Source: Bacillota bacterium (GTDB lineage Bacteria; Bacillota; DTU025). Taken from it: 14,537 nt of DNA. Positions 7,380 through 12,582 of this stretch are shown one piece after another. The position numbers and the translations under genes are program-made. The DNA lies in contig DUWJ01000130.1 of assembly GCA_012842765.1 (NCBI GenBank), forward strand, positions 1 through 14,537, read 5' to 3'. The notes under the pieces are model-generated. The model did no database searches, was not told the DNA's origin, and saw only the letters and a program-made list of their open reading frames with translations. How positions within the stretch are numbered: the first letter of the stretch is position 1; each line of letters starts with the position of its first letter.

Positions 7380-7422
7380 CTGCGGCGCGCCCTGGCAATT
7401 CCGGGGTGCGCCGCAGCTTTGT
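7380..7422 (+). terminator. Strong stem-loop downstream of the secreted-protein gene
   Basis: CTGCGGCGCGCCCTGG (7380-7395) pairs with CCGGGGTGCGCCGCAG (7401-7416) around a 5-base loop. This makes a stem of about 16 pairs with two G-T wobbles. CTTTG follows, a poor T-tract, though a T6 run occurs at 7449-7454. It lies 36 bp past the stop codon and is probably the transcript end of the secreted-protein gene. Confidence 0.7.
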
Positions 7423-7681
7423 CATGCTCGGCTGCACCCTCAGCTCGGTTTTTTGCCTTTCACATTCTCGGAAATTCGCACAGCCTTTTCGGGTTAGCAC
7501 TGCTGACAGGCTTGTGTGTTGTCTTCGTCCGAACCAACAACCTTGCTTGTGCTATGGTTTTTAATTCAGGGCGCGTTTATTTCCGGCCGGATTTTGGTTC
7601 TGCAGAATGTGGCGCTCATATCCACACTAAGCTGTTGAGTCGAGAAGACTGGTACGCGGCGAAGTATGATGGGGACTGGAG

Positions 7682-7716
7682 AACAAGAAAAGCGGGGAGG
7701 GATTTGCCCTCCCCGC
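7682..7716 (-). terminator. Intrinsic terminator of the alkaline phosphatase gene
   Basis: A perfect 10-bp stem is formed by GCGGGGAGGG (7692-7701) and CCCTCCCCGC (7707-7716) with a 5-base loop. On the minus strand it is followed by CTTTTCTTGTTC. It lies 34 bp beyond the phosphatase stop. The AGAAAAG tract on the plus-strand 5' side provides the minus-strand uridines, so it works chiefly for the minus strand. Confidence 0.85.
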
Positions 7717-7750
7717 AGCTGGAGATCGCATTTATCCATGGTCTAGGGAT

Positions 7751-9025
7751 TTACTGCTGATTCTGCTTCGACAGAAGCCATTTGGCCCCTGGTCCCTCCA
7801 CAGCCCTATCCGGGCCGAAATCGTATATATCCCATCCAAAAGCGATTATCTTTGATATGTCGGCAAGGTATATGTGTCCCCCGAGCAGAAACGAGTTAGG
7901 TCCAGAGCTGTAGATGGCCACAGGAGTTCCTGTGTGGCCCCCATGAATCCAGCCATATTCCACCTCAGTGCTTTGCGCTTGACCATTGGTGATAGCTAGG
8001 CCTCCTGTTTCATGATCCGACACTACGATCACCAATGTGTCGTCTCTGTTCTCGGCAAACTCCGTGGCAACCTCAACAGCTGTTTCAAAATCCAAGAGTT
8101 CCAGAGCCATTCGCCATATATCATTGTCGTGTCCACCGCCGTCTATCTGGTCTCCCTCTACCATCAGGAAGAAACCCTCGGGATTTTGGGACAGGCGTCT
8201 TAGGGCTTCGGATGTAAGATCGCCGAGGGTGTAGTTTCGCTTTACAGCCGCCGTCATTGATCCGCTGCTGAGCAAGGCCCATGTCCGCGGAGAGTCATCC
8301 GCTCTGAGCTCGTAAATGCTGTTGCATATAGTTACTCCTCTTTCTGCCGCTTCCTCGAGCAGATCCCGGCCATCTGTCCGATCGCCCTTCTTGCCTGCAA
8401 CTGGGGACTGAAAATTCTTCTTTCCTCCGCCTATCAACACATCCACGCTATCGTTTTCCAGTATGATCTGGGCGATCTCGTTTTTCATATCCCTATCAGG
8501 AACGTGGCCAGCAAATCCGGCTGGTGTTGCTCCCGTAACTCTATCTGTTGTGATTATGCCGGTGGATTTTCCTAGAGTTTTTGCGAGTTCGAGAATGGTC
8601 TGCAGTGGCTCGCCATCAGCGTTTACACTGATAGTCCTGTTAGGAACCCAGTTGCCTGTGGCAATCTGGGTGGCTGATGCCGCAGAATCAGTTACAAGAG
8701 AGTCGAGTGAATGAGTGTTTGCAAGGCCTACTTCGAACAACCTCTCACTGGGCAGCTTGGAATTTGCGCCACCGGACGCTATCCGAACTAGAGTGCGATG
8801 ATTGATTCCTGTACCGTCTGAGATGAGCAGTATTACATTCTTGGCAGGTTCGACAGGGCCACGCAGGTAAAGACTTGGCATGCCAGGCTCGAATTCTGCG
8901 ATGGGAAGTTCGAAGGTTTCAAACCCTGCTGCTATAGTAGCCAGAGGTTGAACTGCCAAGATTGAGCATGCTATCAGTAGACTTACTGTGACCAGAAATC
9001 GTCTTCGATTCTTCAAAATGATCAT
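7751..9025 (-). CDS. Secreted alkaline phosphatase (PhoA family)
   Basis: This 424-residue exported metalloenzyme hydrolyses phosphate monoesters outside the membrane. The signal peptide has KNRRR, a hydrophobic core (about 10-30) and probable cleavage after AA at about 33. The PhoA elements appear in order. They are NVILLISDGTG with metal ligand Asp70; VTDSAASATQ with nucleophile Ser114; ATPAGFAGHVPDR with the phosphate-binding arginine; MVEGDQIDGGGHDND with zinc ligands; VSDHETGG; and GGHTGTPVAIYSSG with the last histidine ligand. All expected catalytic positions are filled. The start is uncertain: GGGAG abuts the ATG at 9025, while a TTG three codons later (9016) has better spacing, and the signal peptide is kept either way. 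It diverges from the AraR-like repressor gene, with two operators between them, which suggests sugar-linked rather than classical phosphate control. Confidence 0.95.
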   Translation of the reverse strand: MIILKNRRRFLVTVSLLIACSILAVQPLATIAAGFETFELPIAEFEPGMPSLYLRGPVEPAKNVILLISDGTGINHRTLVRIASGGANSKLPSERLFEVGLANTHSLDSLVTDSAASATQIATGNWVPNRTISVNADGEPLQTILELAKTLGKSTGIITTDRVTGATPAGFAGHVPDRDMKNEIAQIILENDSVDVLIGGGKKNFQSPVAGKKGDRTDGRDLLEEAAERGVTICNSIYELRADDSPRTWALLSSGSMTAAVKRNYTLGDLTSEALRRLSQNPEGFFLMVEGDQIDGGGHDNDIWRMALELLDFETAVEVATEFAENRDDTLVIVVSDHETGGLAITNGQAQSTEVEYGWIHGGHTGTPVAIYSSGPNSFLLGGHIYLADISKIIAFGWDIYDFGPDRAVEGPGAKWLLSKQNQQ

Positions 9026-9136
9026 CTCCCGAGAATAGAGTTTTCCTTGCGAATGCCTGCAGAACCAGCAAGTGCTGGCGAGGAATTCGAAAGCTTCGGG
9101 CCATTATGGCTTAAACAAGGGCGATTGGCCTCCCCT

Positions 9137-9152
9137 ATTTGTCCGTACATGT
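9137..9152. promoter_or_regulatory. AraR-type operator, copy 3 (phosphatase side of the divergent region)
   Basis: The core TGTCCGTACA (9140-9149) sits in a 16-base site that agrees with the AraR box at 13 positions, the best full-length match in the window. It lies about 112 bp upstream of the phosphatase start and 197 bp (centre to centre) from copy 4. The pair could control both divergent genes. Confidence 0.8.
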
Positions 9153-9292
9153 GCTGCGACTCATTGATTCGCCGCCTGTGTTCTGAATCCTCCTTGTGAA
9201 CGCAACGCATAATCGCAAGCTTTGAGCGACTTTGGCGTTGCCGGTCCAAAGGCCGTGATACGAGTCTAGCTCGGATCCTAAATGGTGCCCGT

Positions 9293-9321
9293 TTGCAGGA
9301 TACAGCCGTAATGAGTAGAAT
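9293..9321 (+). promoter_or_regulatory. Predicted promoter of the AraR-like repressor gene
   Basis: TTGCAG (9293-9298), a 17-base spacer and TAGAAT (9316-9321) form a plausible housekeeping promoter. The predicted start of transcription near 9328 is immediately before operator copy 4, which fits negative autoregulation. Confidence 0.55.
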
Positions 9322-9333
9322 ATGATAAACACA

Positions 9334-9349
9334 TTATGTCCGTACAATC
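9334..9349. promoter_or_regulatory. AraR-type operator, copy 4 (autoregulatory site of the repressor gene)
   Basis: TGTCCGTACA (9337-9346) has the same core as copy 3. It sits just downstream of the predicted -10 and 15 bp before the repressor's ATG, so binding would block its own transcription. Its presence argues against the earlier possible start at 9322, which would make the operator coding sequence. Confidence 0.78.
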
Positions 9350-9363
9350 CGTGTGAGGGAGCA

Positions 9364-10470
9364 ATGCAAATAATGGATAGAGGCAGTTCGGTTCCGCTTT
9401 ACATCCAGCTAAAGGAGCTTCTGCGCGACAAGATAGAATCGGGAGACTTAGGCGATGGTGAGCTGCTGCCCACAGAGCAGGAGCTGTGCGAGCAATTCAA
9501 CCTGAGCAGATACACTGTGAGACAGGCTTTGGGAGAGCTTGTAAAAGAAGGTTACATTGAAAGGGTTAGAGGACTTGGGTCATTTGTGAGGCGTGTTCCC
9601 AAAGTGGCAAATGCGCCGGCGGTAGGGATTATTGTACCTTACACCGATGACTTTTACACATCCAGCATCATAAGAGGGGTTGAAGGGGTTGCCAGATCTG
9701 AGGGGCATAACCTCATCTTTGCTAATTCAAACAACCATCCTGAACAAGAAGAGATACTCCTACGGAAATTGCGGAATGACGGGGTGCGGGGGTTGATCAT
9801 TTTCCCCTGCGAAGACAGCGTGTATAGTGTTGCTGTAGAAGGTCTGATGTCTATCGGATTTCCCGTGGTTCTGGTCGACAGGGAATACAAGACTCTGGAT
9901 TGTCCTGCTGTTGTGTCGGATAACGTTGATGGCGGCGAAAAGGCGGTGGATTACCTGGTATCATTGGGCCACAAAAGGATCGCTTTTGCCATGACAATAT
10001 TTAATCACACCAGTTCAGTACAGGACCGACTCTTAGGTTACAGAACGGCCTTGGCCCGGCACCACATACCGTGGGACAAATCGTTGCTGTTGACGTACGC
10101 GCCGAGGCTATATGATGCGCCTGAAGACGATGCCGACCATATTGCCCCTTTGCGTAGATACCTTGCAAGAGAGGACAGACCTACAGCCATTTTTGCAGTC
10201 AACGACCTTGTAGCGCTGGACATTCTGCGCGCTGCTGCTGAAGTGGGCCTCGATGTTCCGGGCGATCTTTCGGTGGTCGGGTTCGATGATATTCCGGTCG
10301 TATCCGAGCTGCCCACCCCGCTCACAACCGTCGCCCAACCGCATCTGGAAATTGGCGCTGTTGGCGCCAAGATGCTTTTCCACATAATTGCTGGCCGCAC
10401 CCTCGAGCGAACAAGAGTGGTCTTGCCCGTGAAGCTTGTTGTGCGCCAATCATGCAGTGAGCTGAGTTAG
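9364..10470 (+). CDS. AraR-like transcriptional repressor (GntR DNA-binding domain fused to LacI-type sugar-binding domain)
   Basis: This 368-residue protein is close in length to B. subtilis AraR. Residues about 9-77 are a GntR winged helix (VPLYIQLKELLRDKIESG, LLPTEQELCEQFNLSRYTVR, GYIERVRGLGSFV). From about residue 85 it is a LacI/GalR-type ligand-binding domain: VGIIVPYTDDFYTSSIIRGV, VVLVDREY, FAVNDLVALDILRAAAEVGL, VPGDLSVVGFDD and the usual C-terminal TTVAQPHLEIG. This GntR-LacI chimera is the defining architecture of AraR-type repressors, whose DNA binding is relieved by a sugar. I chose ATG 9364 because GAGGGAG precedes it; ATG 9373 is possible. Six AraR-like operators in this window, including one at its own start, make local autoregulated control very likely. 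The effector sugar cannot be inferred and need not be arabinose. Confidence 0.92.
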   Translation: MQIMDRGSSVPLYIQLKELLRDKIESGDLGDGELLPTEQELCEQFNLSRYTVRQALGELVKEGYIERVRGLGSFVRRVPKVANAPAVGIIVPYTDDFYTSSIIRGVEGVARSEGHNLIFANSNNHPEQEEILLRKLRNDGVRGLIIFPCEDSVYSVAVEGLMSIGFPVVLVDREYKTLDCPAVVSDNVDGGEKAVDYLVSLGHKRIAFAMTIFNHTSSVQDRLLGYRTALARHHIPWDKSLLLTYAPRLYDAPEDDADHIAPLRRYLAREDRPTAIFAVNDLVALDILRAAAEVGLDVPGDLSVVGFDDIPVVSELPTPLTTVAQPHLEIGAVGAKMLFHIIAGRTLERTRVVLPVKLVVRQSCSELS

Positions 10471-10541
10471 TAATGCATAGCATCTATCTTAGGAAGATGC
10501 GCGATTTCGTGCATGAAGCAGGATTACGCCAGGCGATGTAG

Positions 10542-10642
10542 AATAGGGTGTGACGATGTACGTACAAACAACAACTGCTGGCAGTATGGGGTGTAGCCCG
10601 ATTAGCACTCTTGGATGGTCTAATCATGAGACACACCCTATT
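10542..10642. repeat. 101-bp element bounded by an 11-bp perfect inverted repeat
   Basis: AATAGGGTGTG (10542-10552) and CACACCCTATT (10632-10642) are exact reverse complements. Inside are a second inverted repeat, GATTAG (10600-10605) with CTAATC (10620-10625), and a small possible hairpin, CTG-CTGG-CAG (10575-10584). Operator copy 5 also lies within. It could fold as a long-stemmed multi-branch structure, be a miniature mobile element, or be a chance repeat. No target-site duplication is apparent and I recognise no riboswitch class. Confidence 0.45.
10554..10569. promoter_or_regulatory. AraR-type operator, copy 5 (distal site for the sugar permease operon)
   Basis: TGTACGTACA (10557-10566) is a perfect palindrome with the same core as the canonical AraR box. 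The 16-base site matches 12 positions. It is 152 bp centre to centre upstream of copy 6 and lies between the repressor gene and the permease operon. Confidence 0.8.
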
Positions 10643-10678
10643 ACGCTGGCCATTAAAGACTATCTGCAGGTGGCGCCC

Positions 10679-10708
10679 GAGACACTGTAGTCCTTCTGCG
10701 CCCATAAT
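10679..10708 (+). promoter_or_regulatory. Predicted promoter of the sugar permease operon
   Basis: GAGACA (10679-10684), an 18-base spacer and CATAAT (10703-10708) resemble a housekeeping promoter (four and five of six matches). Its -10 overlaps operator copy 6 by a few bases, so repressor binding would exclude polymerase. It lies about 85 bp before the first permease start. Confidence 0.45.
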
Positions 10709-10721
10709 TGTCCGGACATAT
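10706..10721. promoter_or_regulatory. AraR-type operator, copy 6 (proximal site for the sugar permease operon)
   Basis: TGTCCGGACA (10709-10718) is a perfect palindrome, identical in its core to copy 2. The site matches the AraR box at 12 of 16 positions. It overlaps the predicted promoter end and lies 71 bp before the first permease gene. Confidence 0.8.
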
Positions 10722-10792
10722 GGTCGGTTGGGCTGTTAGTGTGCCGGCGCTGGAGATGCTGTGGTCGCATATCTGGAGAAAGGGGACCCGTG

Positions 10793-11704
10793 ATGCAGAC
10801 GATACACGAAAATAAACGGAAGCGATCCAAAGGGCTTTCAGCCAATGCTTGGTCGTATGTTTTCATTGCTCCGGCCATGATTGGATTCTTTGTCTTCAGG
10901 GCTTTTCCGATCGGCTTTGCTGTGTGGGTGAGCCTTACTGACTGGGAACTGATCGGGCCTCCTCCAAGTTTTGTTGGGGTTCAAAACTATGTGCAGGCGT
11001 TTCATGACCCAGTGTTCGGCAAGGCCTTCGCGAATACGCTTGCATTCACCCTCATGACGGCATTAGGAGCCGCTCTAGTCGGACTCATATTCGCGGCATT
11101 GCTCGACAGGAACATCAGGGGCTCAAAGTTTTTCAGAACCTCCCTTTATGTCCCCGTAATCACGCCTGTTGTTGCAGTAGTCAGGATCTGGACCTGGCTG
11201 TATAGCCCGAGTCCGGGGGGACTGTTTAACTGGGTTGCAGGCCTGTTTGGTTCGGGTCCGTACAGATGGATAATGGATCCCGACATGGCCCTTCCAAGCC
11301 TTGCATTGATGACTATTTGGCAGGGATTTGGCTGGGACATGGTGATAATCCTTGCAGGGCTCAAGGGTATACCCAATGTCTTTTACGAGGCGGCAACTGT
11401 TGACGGCGCCAGTTGGTGGGATAAATTTGCGCACATCACTCTTCCCTTGCTCAGGCCCGTTATGCTGTTTGTCTTCATCATGGGCGGCATTAACGGATTC
11501 AAGACTTTTGCTCAACCATATCTGATGCAAGGGCCCATGAATTCCACGCTAACCACATCACTGTACATTTTCCAGAACGCCTTCGACAATTTCAGGATGG
11601 GATATGCCGCCGCTTTGTCGTTCATCGTTTCGGTCGTTATCATGCTGCTATCAGTCGTGCAGTTTAGGGCCTTTGGGGGCGAGGAGGGGATAAGCTATGA
11701 GTAG
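10793..11704 (+). CDS. Carbohydrate ABC transporter permease 1 (MalF/UgpA type)
   Basis: This 303-residue inner-membrane permease is one half of the channel of a CUT1-type sugar importer. A basic N-terminus (NKRKRSKG) precedes about six membrane segments. The cytoplasmic EAA loop that docks the ATPase is EAATVDGASWWDKFAHITLP, with EAA at residue 199. The start at ATG 10793 is supported by AAAGGGGA six bases upstream; an adjacent GTG (10790) is equally in frame. The gene overlaps the second permease gene by 8 bp, and the two presumably form a heterodimer. Two AraR-type operators lie upstream, so it is likely repressed until an inducing sugar is present. Which sugar it carries is not evident, and no binding-protein gene precedes it as is usual. 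Confidence 0.93.
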   Translation: MQTIHENKRKRSKGLSANAWSYVFIAPAMIGFFVFRAFPIGFAVWVSLTDWELIGPPPSFVGVQNYVQAFHDPVFGKAFANTLAFTLMTALGAALVGLIFAALLDRNIRGSKFFRTSLYVPVITPVVAVVRIWTWLYSPSPGGLFNWVAGLFGSGPYRWIMDPDMALPSLALMTIWQGFGWDMVIILAGLKGIPNVFYEAATVDGASWWDKFAHITLPLLRPVMLFVFIMGGINGFKTFAQPYLMQGPMNSTLTTSLYIFQNAFDNFRMGYAAALSFIVSVVIMLLSVVQFRAFGGEEGISYE

Positions 11705-12545
11705 TGGAGTGCGAACACGAGCCAATGGAGGGAAGGTGTTAGTATACATACTCCTTATCATAGGGGTCATTATCAGCCTATTTCCTTTCTATGTAAGCTT
11801 GGTGCATGCATTGCAGCCTGATTACTATATAGAATCCTCGGGCGCCCCGGATCTTTGGCCGCTCGAGTTTAGATTCGAGAATTTCGCCATCGCGTGGGAA
11901 AAAGGCAACTTCTCCAGAGCGATGTTGAATACAGTGTTCATCGCCGCCGCGACTACGGCGGTGAAAATACTTGGCTCATGCATGGCTGGGTACGCGTTTG
12001 CGAAACGCGATTTCAAGGGCAAAAATGTGATATTTGCTATATTGATGCTAACCATTATGATTCCGGATGAAGTGACAATGGTGCCAACCTACATGCTCAT
12101 GCTCAAATTGGGTTGGGTTAATACCTACTTGCCGCTGATTGTACCGGCAGTGGGAGATGTTTTTTCCATCTTCCTGTTCAAGCAGTTCATGGAGTCTGTT
12201 CCGAATAGCCTTATCGATGCAGCACGCATTGATGGTTGCAACGAATGGCAACTGTTCTGGAAAATAGTATTGCCCACAGCCAAACCTGCAATTGCGACCA
12301 TGGCTATACTCGGTTTTCAGGCCTCATACAATGACTTCATGGGTCCGTTGATCTATCTCAACGATGAGAGGCTGTTTACCGTTCAGCTACAGCTCAAGGC
12401 TTTTGATAGGTTTTACAACAGCCATTTCGATCAGGTTCTAGGCAGTGCTGCCAACCTGATCGCGTGTGTTCCCGTAATAGTGGTCTTTGTTGTGTTCCAA
12501 AAATACTTCGTGGAGAGCGTGTCATTGTCAGGGATGAAAGGGTAA
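11697..12545 (+). CDS. Carbohydrate ABC transporter permease 2 (MalG/UgpE type)
   Basis: This 282-residue permease is the second half of the sugar importer. It has an N-terminal TM segment (about 11-31), a periplasm-facing stretch with DLWPLEFRFENFAIAWEKGN typical of MalG-type proteins, four or five further TM segments, and the EAA loop as DAARIDGCNEWQLFWKIVLP from residue 174. That loop is the normal form of the motif in this family. The start ATG lies inside the end of the upstream permease gene (8-bp overlap). The stop at 12543-12545 is 33 bp before the hydrolase start, so all three form one operon. The ATPase is absent here; shared ATPases of the MsmX kind commonly serve such importers in Bacillota, which is an inference. 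Confidence 0.94.
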   Translation: MSSGVRTRANGGKVLVYILLIIGVIISLFPFYVSLVHALQPDYYIESSGAPDLWPLEFRFENFAIAWEKGNFSRAMLNTVFIAAATTAVKILGSCMAGYAFAKRDFKGKNVIFAILMLTIMIPDEVTMVPTYMLMLKLGWVNTYLPLIVPAVGDVFSIFLFKQFMESVPNSLIDAARIDGCNEWQLFWKIVLPTAKPAIATMAILGFQASYNDFMGPLIYLNDERLFTVQLQLKAFDRFYNSHFDQVLGSAANLIACVPVIVVFVVFQKYFVESVSLSGMKG

Positions 12546-12549
12546 TGCC

Positions 12550-12582
12550 ATGCCAAACTTGGAGTCGGGGGTTTGTTTATGA
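12550..12582 (+). other. Ten-codon leader frame coupled to the hydrolase start
   Basis: ATG at 12550 opens a frame of ten codons (MPNLESGVCL) whose TGA overlaps the hydrolase ATG as ATGA (12579-12582). AAAGGG lies seven bases before this ATG, a better ribosome-binding site than the one in front of the hydrolase. It may deliver ribosomes to the hydrolase start by coupling. It may also be coincidental. Confidence 0.25.

Noticed and set aside
7419..7760. Plus-strand open frame of 113 codons between the secreted protein and the phosphatase
   Set aside because: It begins with TTG inside the terminator stem-loop, has no ribosome-binding site or recognisable domain, and runs through the phosphatase terminator.
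8375..8384. TGTCCGATCG resembling an operator half
   Set aside because: It is not palindromic, lacks the second half-site, and lies within the phosphatase gene.
10480..10500. GCATCT/AGATGC hairpin just after the repressor gene as a terminator
   Set aside because: Only six pairs with a nine-base loop and no T-tract on either side.
10471..10792. Known riboswitch before the permease operon
   Set aside because: The nested hairpins suggested one, but no conserved core of any class I know could be matched and the AraR-type operators already explain regulation.
11255..11264. GGTCCGTACA, nine of ten matches to the operator core
   Set aside because: It lies inside permease 1 coding sequence, lacks the first conserved T, and is explained by codons for that protein.
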